This document shows positions 1 to 8,500 of a DNA stretch of 13,800 bases, piece by piece. Each line of letters opens with the position of its first letter. Position 1 is the first letter of the stretch. The position numbers were made by a program, and so were the translations under genes. The DNA lies in assembly GCA_002360495.1 (NCBI GenBank), contig DEQO01000057.1:1411-15210 (forward strand), given 5' to 3'. The notes beneath the pieces are model-generated. The model made no database searches. It was not told the DNA's origin and saw only the letters and a list, made by a program, of their open reading frames with translations. This stretch comes from Flavobacteriales bacterium UBA3364. GTDB lineage: Bacteria > Bacteroidota > Bacteroidia > Flavobacteriales_F > PHOS-HE28.

Positions 1-557
1 GCGCGCTGCAGGCGGCGATGGACGGTTTCGAAGTGAAGAAGCTCAGCGACATCGTCGGGAAGGCCGATATCATCATCACCACCACCGGCAACTGTGACAT
101 CGTTCGCGGCGAGCACTTCGAGAAGATGAAGGACAAGGCGATCGTGTGCAACATCGGTCACTTCGACAACGAGATCGATATGGCCTGGTTGAACAAGAAC
201 CACGGCAAGAGCAAGGTGGAGATCAAGCCACAGGTTGACAAATACACCATCAACGGCAAGGATGTGATCATCCTGGCCGAAGGCCGTTTGGTGAACCTCG
301 GTTGCGCCACCGGTCACCCGAGCTTCGTGATGAGCAACAGCTTCACGAACCAGACCTTGGCGCAGTTGGAGCTGTGGAAGAACCACGCCAACTACGAGAA
401 CAAGGTGTACGTGCTGCCCAAACACCTCGATGAGATGGTGGCCCGCTTGCACCTGGCCAAGATCGGCGTGGAACTGGAGGAACTCAACGACAAGCAGGCC
501 AAATACATCGGCGTTGCGAAGCAAGGCCCTTACAAGAGCGACGCTTACCGCTATTGA
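1..557 (+). CDS. ahcY: S-adenosylhomocysteinase (adenosylhomocysteine hydrolase), C-terminal part
   Basis: Cytosolic NAD-dependent enzyme that reversibly splits S-adenosylhomocysteine into adenosine and homocysteine, clearing the product of SAM-dependent methylation. The reading frame is open from base 3, so the gene begins upstream of the window; about 184 residues of a usual 430-470 are present. Visible family signatures are the end of the NAD-binding domain (ALQAAMDGFEV, then TTTGNCDIV), the VCNIGHFDNEIDM segment, the HPSFVMSNSFTNQTLAQLEL block, YVLPKHLDEMVARLHL, and the C-terminal YRY tail preceded by a lysine, which in known structures reaches into the NAD site of the neighbouring subunit. 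The tail is intact, so this is a complete functional C-terminus. The gene is followed at once by a terminator hairpin, so it is the last gene of its transcript. Identification is very secure. Confidence 0.97.
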   Translation, partial: ALQAAMDGFEVKKLSDIVGKADIIITTTGNCDIVRGEHFEKMKDKAIVCNIGHFDNEIDMAWLNKNHGKSKVEIKPQVDKYTINGKDVIILAEGRLVNLGCATGHPSFVMSNSFTNQTLAQLELWKNHANYENKVYVLPKHLDEMVARLHLAKIGVELEELNDKQAKYIGVAKQGPYKSDAYRY

Positions 558-577
558 GCGGAACGCTCGATCAGAAG

Positions 578-602
578 AAAGGCCCGCCTATGGCGGGCCT
601 TT
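578..602. terminator. Bidirectional hairpin terminator between convergent genes
   Basis: A perfect 11-bp inverted repeat, aaaggcccgcc / ggcgggccttt, with the 3-base loop tat. The arms start with AAA and end with TTT, so it reads as a GC-rich stem followed by U residues on either strand. It lies 20 nt past the ahcY stop and 22 nt past the stop of the minus-strand lipoprotein gene, so it can end both transcripts. A second, weaker hairpin (553-571, attgagcg / cgctcgat with one wobble pair and loop gaa) overlaps the ahcY stop codon just before it. Confidence 0.85.
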
Positions 603-624
603 CACATTTCCGGTGAAGGATCGT

Positions 625-1059
625 TCAGTTGTAGATCCGCAATATCGTCCCGTTGAAGGAAGTGTTGTAGCGCTGCAAATTCAACGCTGCGGGCCCTTCC
701 AACACACTGCCATCGGTGATCAGGAAGGACGAGTGGCAACACGTCGTATCGCGCGCCTGGATCTCCGACTCGTCCACCACCACACGGCACAGTTCGGTGG
801 GCTGGTACGGGCAATGCCTGTCCAGTGCCACGAACTCATCGTTGCTGGCGCGGTACACGATCAACCCTTGTGAGCCGCCCGAGAGGTAAAGCCAACCGCC
901 GGGTACCGAAAGGTCGATGTAGGAGGGGTTGTTCACGTTGATACTGATGTCCAACGGCGTAAGTGGCACGCCACCGCGTTCGTCCTTCTTGCAGCCCGTG
1001 CCTCCCAGCAGGAAGAACGAGCACAACGTGATCAAGGGAATGCGTTGGTTGCGGGTCAC
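625..1059 (-). CDS. Rieske-like lipoprotein with degenerate iron-sulfur ligands
   Basis: 144 residues if the GTG at 1059 is the start. This start gives a compact signal peptide (MTRNQRIPLITLCSFFLLGG) ending in TGC, a plausible lipobox with Cys23 as the lipidated residue, followed by KKDE; the only longer ATG start (1137) would put about 26 unlikely residues before the signal. The body resembles Rieske [2Fe-2S] domains: a first loop with RHCPYQP and a second with TCCHSSF followed by DGSVLEGPA and a Leu-X-X-Tyr segment. However, the first motif has Tyr where the ligand His should be, and the second appears to have Thr where the first ligand Cys should be, so two of four cluster ligands seem missing. 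It is probably an envelope-anchored Rieske-fold protein without a normal cluster; function unknown. It converges on ahcY and diverges from the small basic gene. Confidence 0.75.
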   Translation of the reverse strand: MTRNQRIPLITLCSFFLLGGTGCKKDERGGVPLTPLDISINVNNPSYIDLSVPGGWLYLSGGSQGLIVYRASNDEFVALDRHCPYQPTELCRVVVDESEIQARDTTCCHSSFLITDGSVLEGPAALNLQRYNTSFNGTILRIYN

Positions 1060-1135
1060 GGCAAGTGTAGAACGCGGGGCTACGAAGGTATTGTGTTGGT
1101 CGGCATCGGTGGGCTGGTGTCGTATCCTTGCGCCC
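1060..1135. promoter_or_regulatory. Divergent intergenic region with two near-consensus -7 boxes
   Basis: The 76-bp gap between the lipoprotein gene and the small basic gene must contain the promoters of both. On the minus strand 1090-1083 reads TACCTTCG and on the plus strand 1123-1130 reads TATCCTTG, each one mismatch from the Bacteroidota TAnnTTTG consensus. No convincing TTTG -33 element is visible at the expected distance for either, and the plus box would give an almost leaderless transcript. Confidence 0.3.
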
Positions 1136-1432
1136 ATGATCAGGAAATGGCTTGCGCCGGTCCTCGTTCTGGTGGCATTGATCGCACCGCCCGCACAGCT
1201 CGCGGCACAGGATGCCGGCATTTCGCGAAAGAAGCAGGAGAAACTCTTGGAAAAGAAGGCCAAGGAAGAGAAGAAGCAGAAAGCGAAACAGGAGAAGGAG
1301 GACCGCAAACGCCACCTTTCCTTGCAGGACAAGGCCACCCGCAAGCGGATGAAGCGCAACTCGAAACGGGCGGACCGCAGGGGCAGTGACCCCCACAGGG
1401 ACGGGTTCTTCCGGCGCACCTTCGGGCTGTGA
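1136..1432 (+). CDS. Small secreted, highly basic protein of unknown function
   Basis: 98 residues from the ATG at 1136. Residues 1-25 form a classical signal peptide (MIRKWLAPVLVLVALIAPP, then AQLAAQ before DAG), predicting export across the inner membrane. The mature part is almost entirely charged: residues about 30-62 are Lys/Glu-rich (repeated KK, EK and EE steps) and look like a single long helix or coiled coil, then comes HLSLQDKATRKRMKRNSKRA and a Phe/Arg end, FFRRTFGL. I know similar short lysine/arginine-rich exported proteins from Bacteroidota genomes, with a Q-K-A-T-R-K-R-M core and an aromatic/basic end, but no function. The signal peptide plus composition argue for a real gene in spite of its size. 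Periplasmic binding to an anionic partner such as peptidoglycan, LPS or nucleic acid is a guess from charge only. Confidence 0.72.
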   Translation: MIRKWLAPVLVLVALIAPPAQLAAQDAGISRKKQEKLLEKKAKEEKKQKAKQEKEDRKRHLSLQDKATRKRMKRNSKRADRRGSDPHRDGFFRRTFGL

Positions 1433-1597
1433 TGGCCCATCAGGGGTGTCCATAGCGACCGAACCTTTGCTCGTTCTGTAGCACGGTCGCCGCCGTGTTC
1501 CGAATATCTTGCGCTCAAGTGACCGCTTGATGTCCGCCCTCGCACAGCACAAGCCCGAGAAAGCTTCCTTCCGCGCCGTTCGCAGCAGAGGATCCGT

Positions 1598-1625
1598 GCG
1601 ATCCAACAGTGTCCTGTTCGATCGC
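1598..1625. repeat. 28-bp inverted repeat, candidate operator or terminator
   Basis: Arms gcgatccaacag (1598-1609) and ctgttcgatcgc (1614-1625) pair at 11 of 12 positions around the 4-base loop tgtc, the only failure being a C-C opposition. It ends 9 bp before the promoter-like TATATTAG box, so it covers the region where a -33 element would lie. This placement suits a dimeric regulator of the TonB receptor operon. As a terminator it is weaker, because the following bases (gttactttctatatt) are not a clean U run and the nearest upstream gene ends 165 bp earlier. Confidence 0.55.
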
Positions 1626-1634
1626 GTTACTTTC

Positions 1635-1642
1635 TATATTAG
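1635..1642 (+). promoter_or_regulatory. Candidate -7 box of the TonB receptor operon
   Basis: TATATTAG differs at one base from the Bacteroidota TAnnTTTG element. It would start transcription near 1648, giving a leader of about 40 nt before the ATG at 1688. No good -33 TTTG is seen; that position is occupied by the inverted repeat at 1598-1625. Confidence 0.35.
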
Positions 1643-1687
1643 CGCCCCCTCGTTGCCCTGTTACGCTGAACGTAAAACCTACCGTTG

Positions 1688-4600
1688 ATGTTGAGAAGGT
1701 TATTCTCCACAGCCGCCTTGTCCTTGTTCGCCGTGCTTGCCCTGCAAGCGCAATCCGGTGCGGGCAGTTTGAAGGGCAAGATCACAGATAAGAAGACGGG
1801 CGAACCGCTTCCGTTCGTGAATATCGTGGTCGAGAACCGGGGCACCCAAGTGTCCGGGGGCGATACCGATTTCGATGGCCTGTACTTCATCAAACCCATC
1901 GATCCCGGGACCTATGACGTGATCGTGAGCTATGTGGGGTACCAACCTTACAAACAGACTGGGGTGGTGGTGAACAGCAACAAGATCACCTTCCTGGACA
2001 TCGGGCTCAGCAGCGGGATCGAGCTCAAGGAATTCGAGGTCGTTCAGTACACGGTGCCGTTGATCGACAAGGATGGCGGCGCTTCCGGGGGTACGGTAAC
2101 GCGCGACCAGATCGCGAAAATGCCGGGTCGTTCCGCGAACTCCATCGCCACCACGGTGGCGGGTGCCAGTACCGATGGTACGGGTGGGGGCGTGAGCATC
2201 CGGGGTTCGCGTACCGAGAACACCTACTACTACATCGATGGTGTGAAAGTGCCTGCCGGTGCTGGTACAGGATTGCCCAAGAGCGCGATCGAGGAAGTAC
2301 AGGTGATCACGGGCGGTGTGCCGGCCAACTACGGGGACGTTACCGGTGGTCTCATCAATATCACGACCCGCGGCCCGAGCCGGAACTTCTTCGGCGGCAT
2401 CGAGTACCTTACTTCCGGCTTCAAGACCGGCAAGGACATCACGAACGTCTATGGCCTGGACAAGTATGCGTTCAACCAGGTGGAGGCGAGCTTGAGCGGA
2501 CCGCTCTTCTTCAAGAAGGACAGCTTGGGCAACAAGACGAAACCCCTGGTCGGTTTCTTCCTTTCCGGTCAGTACACCAACACGGTGGATCCCTTCCCGA
2601 CCTATTTGGGTGATCTGCGCGTCCGCCCCGAAGTGCGCGACGAACTGCTGACCAACCCGGCCATATTGCTCCCGAACGGCCCCAATGACGTGATCCTGGC
2701 CTACTCCAGCGATTATCTGCGGGCCACCGACATCGAGAAATTGAAGACCCAGCAGAACGCTGGCCGTGAGAGTTACCTGGCGTCCGGAAAGATCGACATC
2801 ACCACCACGCCCACCATCAACCTCACCTTGGGTGGATCTCTGGATTATGGCAACCGGCAGGATTTCAACCGGAACAATTCGCTGCTGAACGCAGAGAACA
2901 ACTACCGGTTCAAAGAGTCCACATGGAGGACCTTTATCAAGCTCACACAACGGTTCATCAACACCACGGAAGAAGAGGAGAAGAAATCCACGGTGCGGAA
3001 CGCCTTCTACACCTTGCAGTTGGACTATTCGCGCTACACGAACAGCGCAAGCGACTTTGTCCACGGGGATAACCTTTGGGACTATGGCTATGTCGGGAAG
3101 TTCACCACCCTCCGCGCTCCACAGTTCGGGTTCGTGGACACCCTGCCAGGCCAGTGGACACAGATCGGTGAGCAGGACACGTTGATCCAATTCACCCCGG
3201 GAACGCAGAACCCCGACCTGGCCTCGATCAATACGTTCTACTTCAACGCGCTGCCCCAGGAGCGGTTCCCGTTGAGCGAACTCATTGGTTTCCCTGGCGA
3301 TCCCAGTTACGTGGGGTACTATCAGAACTTCGTTGAGATCCAGAACAGGGGTGCCCTCCTGAACGGCTCCCAGCCACGCTCGCTGTACAGCCTCTGGAAC
3401 AACATCGGGCTCATCGACGACCCCAACGGGGCGGAGTACCGAAAGCGCCGGAACGATCAGCTCCGCTTCACGGCCTCTGGTAGCGCTGACATCGGCGCGC
3501 ATGCCATTGCCCTCGGAGTGGAATACGAGCAACTCACCCAGAGCCGTTACGACCTGGCCCCTGTGGGCTTGTGGACACGGGCACGTCAGTTGGCCAACGC
3601 CCACATTCAGGAATGGCAGGACGATGTGCCCACCGGCACCGTCGAACTGCCGGGTAGCACCCTGCCCTTCGTACTGTATTCGAGGATCTACGACGAAGGT
3701 GGTCAGAGCACCTTCGACCGCAATTTGCGCAATGCCTTGGGCTACGCCGTGGACGGGGTCAGCAGGATCGACATCGATGCCTTGGACCCCGGCGTGTTCG
3801 CGCTGGGAATGTTCTCCCCGGACGAGTTGTTGAACAATGGGAGCAGCTTGGTCAACTATGTGGGCTTTGACTACCTCGGTAACAAACTGACCAGCAAGCC
3901 GGGCTTCTCGGATTTCTTCGACGGACGTGACGAGGACGGGAACTACACCCGGTTGCAATCGCCTTTCTCCCCGGTCTATATGGCCGGTTACCTGATGGAC
4001 AAGTTCGCGTTCGACGACATCATCTTCAACGTGGGCGTTCGCGTCGACCGGTACGATGCGAACCAGAACGTCCTGAAGGACAAGTATCTCTACCAGGATG
4101 CTTACACCGCCGGGTCCAGTGTGCCTGACGAAAGCATTCGTTCGATCCTGGCGAACCGCCCCAGCAACATCGGTGATGATTTCGTCGTGTACGTGGACAA
4201 TTTCGGGACGCCGAACACCGTGAAGGGCTACCGCGATGGCGATACCTGGTATTCAGCGCAAGGTGTCGAACTCACCGATGGTTCCTCCCTGCAGGAAGCC
4301 GGGCAGATCCGTCCGTACCTGATCGAGCGCGGCGAAGGTGGCGACGTTCTCGCGGCGGACGGTATCACCAAGGCTTCCGATCTGAGCAAGGAGGCCTTCC
4401 GCGACTATACCCCGGTGGTGAACGTGATGCCCCGTATCGCCTTCTCCTTCCCGATCTCCGACGAGGCGGTGTTCTTTGCCCACTACGATGTGCTCACCCA
4501 GCGTCCCACCGCCGGTGAGTCACGGTTGAACCTGGTCGATTACGCCTACATCCAGAACACCGGGAACGTCCTGTCCAACCCGAACCTGAAACCCACCAAG

Positions 4601-5482
4601 ACGATCGACTACGAGTTGGGCTTCCAGCAGGTCCTGAGCAAATCCTCCTCCCTGAAACTCTCGGCGTTCTACCGTGAATTGCGCGACCAGATCCAGATCC
4701 GCAACGTGGCGAATGCCTGGCCGCGGAGCTATCGCACCTATGACAACTTCGACTTCGGTACGGTAAAGGGCTTCACGGCCACGTTCGATCTGCGGCGTAC
4801 CGGCAACGTGTGGATGCGCGCGAATTACACCTTGCAGTTCGCGGACGGTACCGGTTCCGGTCCCACTACGGGGATCAGCCTGATCAACTCCGGTTCCCCG
4901 AACCTGCGCACCATCGCGCCGCTGGACTTCGATCAACGCCACAAGTTCCAGATCACCTTCGACTACCGCTATGGTGGTGGCAAGGACTACAATGGGCCGA
5001 TGCTGTTCGGCAAACCGATCCTGCAGCGCACGGGTATCAACATCGTGAGCAATTTGGGCAGCGGTACGCCTTATAGCCGCAGCAGCCAGGTCTACAACGA
5101 AGGGGCCGGGACCGGGAGCTACGCCCTTGACGGCTCGCTCAATGGCGCCCGTTTGCCGTGGTTGTTCACCACCAACGCACAGCTGGACCGCGACATTCCG
5201 CTCAGCTTCGGCGGCAAGGAAGGGGAGAAGGCCAAGAGCGCGAACCTCAACATCTACCTGCTCGTGAACAACGTCTTCAACACCCAGAATATCGTAGGCG
5301 TTTATCGTTACACGGGTTCACCGAACAACGATGGCTATCTGGCATCGGCCCAATCGCAGCCGCAGATCGCAGCGCAGAACGATCCCAATGCCTATCGCGA
5401 CCTCTACGAACTGAAGGTCAACAGTCCTTACAGCTACGGCGGACCCAGGACCATCCAACTGGGTGTCCGTTTCGATTTCTGA
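1688..5482 (+). CDS. TonB-dependent receptor with N-terminal carboxypeptidase-regulatory-like domain
   Basis: 1264-residue outer-membrane active transporter or receptor, energised by TonB-ExbBD. Residues 1-21 are a signal peptide (MLRRLFSTAALSLFAVLALQA). Residues about 28-112 form a CarboxypepD_reg-like beta-sandwich (GKITDKKTGEPLPFVNIVV, DPGTYDVIVSYVGYQ), usual in Bacteroidota receptors. A TonB-box-like stretch lies near 116-127 and the plug near 130-235 (VSIRGSRTENTYYYIDGVKV, EVQVITGGVPANYGDVTGG). The rest is the barrel, with the classic late segment NPNLKPTKTIDYELGF and a C-terminal GVRFDF ending in Phe. It is longer than most such receptors (about 800-1000), with a large insertion near 797-893. 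ATG 1688 was preferred over TTG 1685. The next gene is not a SusD-type lipoprotein, so this is not a standard SusCD pair; it is 19 nt upstream of a large secreted protein and shares its operon. Substrate unknown. Confidence 0.93.
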   Translation: MLRRLFSTAALSLFAVLALQAQSGAGSLKGKITDKKTGEPLPFVNIVVENRGTQVSGGDTDFDGLYFIKPIDPGTYDVIVSYVGYQPYKQTGVVVNSNKITFLDIGLSSGIELKEFEVVQYTVPLIDKDGGASGGTVTRDQIAKMPGRSANSIATTVAGASTDGTGGGVSIRGSRTENTYYYIDGVKVPAGAGTGLPKSAIEEVQVITGGVPANYGDVTGGLINITTRGPSRNFFGGIEYLTSGFKTGKDITNVYGLDKYAFNQVEASLSGPLFFKKDSLGNKTKPLVGFFLSGQYTNTVDPFPTYLGDLRVRPEVRDELLTNPAILLPNGPNDVILAYSSDYLRATDIEKLKTQQNAGRESYLASGKIDITTTPTINLTLGGSLDYGNRQDFNRNNSLLNAENNYRFKESTWRTFIKLTQRFINTTEEEEKKSTVRNAFYTLQLDYSRYTNSASDFVHGDNLWDYGYVGKFTTLRAPQFGFVDTLPGQWTQIGEQDTLIQFTPGTQNPDLASINTFYFNALPQERFPLSELIGFPGDPSYVGYYQNFVEIQNRGALLNGSQPRSLYSLWNNIGLIDDPNGAEYRKRRNDQLRFTASGSADIGAHAIALGVEYEQLTQSRYDLAPVGLWTRARQLANAHIQEWQDDVPTGTVELPGSTLPFVLYSRIYDEGGQSTFDRNLRNALGYAVDGVSRIDIDALDPGVFALGMFSPDELLNNGSSLVNYVGFDYLGNKLTSKPGFSDFFDGRDEDGNYTRLQSPFSPVYMAGYLMDKFAFDDIIFNVGVRVDRYDANQNVLKDKYLYQDAYTAGSSVPDESIRSILANRPSNIGDDFVVYVDNFGTPNTVKGYRDGDTWYSAQGVELTDGSSLQEAGQIRPYLIERGEGGDVLAADGITKASDLSKEAFRDYTPVVNVMPRIAFSFPISDEAVFFAHYDVLTQRPTAGESRLNLVDYAYIQNTGNVLSNPNLKPTKTIDYELGFQQVLSKSSSLKLSAFYRELRDQIQIRNVANAWPRSYRTYDNFDFGTVKGFTATFDLRRTGNVWMRANYTLQFADGTGSGPTTGISLINSGSPNLRTIAPLDFDQRHKFQITFDYRYGGGKDYNGPMLFGKPILQRTGINIVSNLGSGTPYSRSSQVYNEGAGTGSYALDGSLNGARLPWLFTTNAQLDRDIPLSFGGKEGEKAKSANLNIYLLVNNVFNTQNIVGVYRYTGSPNNDGYLASAQSQPQIAAQNDPNAYRDLYELKVNSPYSYGGPRTIQLGVRFDF

Positions 5483-5501
5483 TCCAATCCAACGCACGAA
5501 C

Positions 5502-8500
5502 ATGAACGGCACACAAGGAGCATTCGGCACCAGAACCTTCGCTCTTGGCCTCGCCGCGTTGCTCGTCCTCCCGACGAGCGCATGGAACCCGCCCCGTCAG
5601 GGAGGTTCTTCCGGTCTTCAACCAGAGCGCCCCAGGGCAGCTGCCTGCGTACCGGCTTCGGCTGTCACGGACATCAGGTACAACAACGTTCGCGCAGTAC
5701 TTGAGAACGGTGGCAATATGTGGACGCGTCGCGGAAGTCCCACCCTGTCAGGCTACGAGATCCCCAAAAGCGACGATTGGTCCAACGCCAGCGCGATCTA
5801 TGCGGGAGGTCTATGGATGGGCGGGATCTCATCCGACAACCAGCTCAAGCTCGCGGCGGTGCTCTTCCGGGCCGATGGCAACGATTTCTGGCCGGGGCCG
5901 TTGACCAACAACGGCGAGGCATCGGTGGAGCCGGAAGTTTGCGAGCCGTATGACCGTTTCTGGATCACCGAGCGCGCGCAGGCCGAGGCCCACATCCAAT
6001 GGAAACAATGCGTCGAAAACCCGGATGACTGCGACCTCGATGAGATCTTCCCCAATGGCTATTCCGTTCCCCTCTCATTCACGGAATGGCCGGCCGAAGG
6101 CGATGTGGACCAGGCACAGGACCTGTATCTCGCCCCGTTCTTCGATTACGATGGTAACGGTAGCTACGACCCCTTTGCCGGGGACTATCCGGATTATGGT
6201 TTCGACGAGACGGTGGAAGAGTGCAAGACCCGACGCCGCGAAGATGCCGTGAACCTCTTCGGCGACTACAACATCTTCTGGATCTTCAACGACAAGGGCG
6301 ATGCCCACACGGAGTCGGGTGGTTTGCCGATCGGCCTGGAGGTTCGTGCGCAGGCCTTCGCCTTCAGCTCGAACAACGAGATCAACAACATGACCTTCTA
6401 CAACTATACGGTCATCAACCAAGGCACACAGACGCTATTGAACACCTATTTCGGCCACTTCGTGGATGCGGACCTGGGTTGCTCCAACGATGACTTCGTG
6501 GGATGCGATGTGCAGCGCGGTCTTGGTTTCGCGTACAATTGGGACGACAACGACGACAACAACTGCCAGGGCGCCATTGGCTATGGACCGCAGCCTCCGG
6601 CCATCGGTGTCGACTTCTTCGAAGGACCTTTCCAGGATGCCGATTCGGTGCTGGTGGGTGGTGTTTGGCAAGGGATCGATAACCCCGGACCACAGAACAA
6701 CACCGACGTATTCGATTGTGTGACCGCACAGCAACAGAACGGTATTCCCTACAAGGGCATCGGTATCGGGTACGGTGATGGCGTGCCCAACAACGAACGC
6801 TTCGGCATGCGCGCCTTCCTCTACTGGAACAGGGAAGGGCCTTTCGCAACGAGCGACCCCGGACTGCCCGGCCATTTTTACGGCTACTTGAGGGGTATTT
6901 GGAAGGACGGTCGACCCATGACCTGGGGAGGCAGTGGCTACAACGAAAGTGCAGGTTCCATCCAGACGCGGTACATGTTCCCATGGTCTTCCGATCCAGT
7001 GGGATGGGGCACCAATTGCTCCCCACAGCCCGACTGGCGCGAGAGCACTCAGGCACCACAGGATCGTCGTTTCGTGCAAAGCGCGGGTCCCTTCACCTTG
7101 GAACCCGGTGCATACAACAACATCACCCTCGGGGTGGTCTATGCACGTGCAGCCAATGGTGGTGCTACAGCCAGTGTTTCCTCCCTGCGCGTAGCGGATG
7201 ACAAGGCGCAGTCGTTGTTCGACAACTGCTTCAAGATCCTCGACGGCCCGGACGCACCCGATCTTGAGATCGTGGAATTGGACCGCGAACTGATCATCTA
7301 CATGACCAACCCCGAGGGTAGCAACAACAATGTCTACTCACCGCTGGACTACGAGGAATTGGACCCCATCATACCGGAGGTGGACACGAGCGGTGCTCCG
7401 TATGATCGCACCTACAACTTCCAAGGCTACAAGCTGTACCAATTGAAGAACAAGGACGTCAGCGTTTCCGATATCGACAACATCGAGCTTGCGCGCTTGG
7501 TCTACCAAGGCGATCTCGAGGATGACGTCTCCCAGATCATCAACTATCCGTACAGTGATGTTCTAGGACTGCCGGTACCCACGGAAATGGTGAACGGGGC
7601 CAACGAGGGTATCGCCAGTTCGGTGCGCATCCTGGAGGACAAGTTTGCTACGGGCGATCCGCGGTTGATCAACTTCAAGTCCTACTACTACCTGGCGATC
7701 GCCTACGGCTACAACAACTATGAGCCTTACAACGATGATGCTCGTTCAGGTCAAGCGTTCTCCTATGTCGCCAGCCGCAAGGCAGCGTTCGGCGCCATCA
7801 GGCAGTATGTCGGCATCCCGCACCGCCCCGATCCGGCCAGTGGCGGTACGATACAGAACAGCACCTACGGGGACGGTTTGCAGGTGACCCGCTTGGAAGG
7901 TCAAGGGAACGGCGGTCTCGAGTTGGCCTTGGAGCGTTCCTCGGAGAACGCCATCATGGCGGGTCCGCCTTGGCGCAAGGACGAGATCACCTACCGTCGT
8001 GGTCTTGGCCCTATCAACGTGAAGGTCGTGGATCCGCTGAAGGTGCCCCAGGCGAAGTTCGAACTTTGGTTCAAGGACGACACGATGACCACCGGCAACC
8101 TGGACGATGCATATTGGTTCATGGTGAAGTTGCCCGGTGGAAATGAGGAGGACACGGTGCGCAGCGAGCGCATCATAGACCTCCAGTACGAGCAGGTGAT
8201 CCCCCAATGGGGATTGAGCGTGAACATCAAGCAGGTGGTCTATGAGGACCTTTCCGGCTTCGGTGTAACGGATCCGTCCAGTGATGGCGCCATCGAGTTC
8301 GATGATCCATCGAAGGCATGGTTCACCGGCATTCCGGACGGAGAGGCCGAGACCACCGAGAACTGGATCCGGTCCGGCGGCTACGTGGCCGCGGACAGCA
8401 CGCAGTACAATGATCGTGGCTATGATCCGGACCAGTTGTACGAGAACATCCTGGGGGGCACATGGGCTCCTTGGGCCTTGGTGGGACAGGTTCCGTTCCA

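Larger units (their letters stand above)
1433..1687. other. 255-bp non-coding region upstream of the TonB receptor operon
   Basis: No credible gene is visible here on either strand; the open frames crossing it lack family features. It holds three inverted repeats. At 1480-1499 is a 7-bp stem including CACGG / CCGTG, 48 nt past the end of the small basic gene and a possible weak terminator. At 1515-1530 is TCAAG / CTTGA. At 1598-1625 is a long, near-perfect palindrome listed separately. A promoter-like box follows at 1635-1642. A 5-bp repeat TTACG / CGTAA (1661-1675) lies in the presumed leader. Confidence 0.6.

Noticed and set aside
1060..1545. Longer version of the Rieske-like gene starting near 1545 or at the ATG at 1137
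   Set aside because: The extension covers the small basic gene in antisense or puts a non-signal stretch before an obvious lipoprotein signal peptide.
1661..1675. TTACG / CGTAA inverted repeat in the presumed leader of the TonB receptor gene
   Set aside because: Five base pairs is too short to claim a riboswitch or operator; such matches are common by chance.
1700..3958. Long minus-strand open frame (about 752 codons) opposite the TonB receptor gene
   Set aside because: Its translation is rich in Val, Gly, Arg and His with no domain, as expected for the antisense of a GC-rich gene whose plus-strand product is a clear receptor.
1688..5482. SusC of a standard SusCD polysaccharide locus
   Set aside because: No SusD-like lipoprotein follows; the next gene has a type IX-like C-terminal domain and no lipobox.
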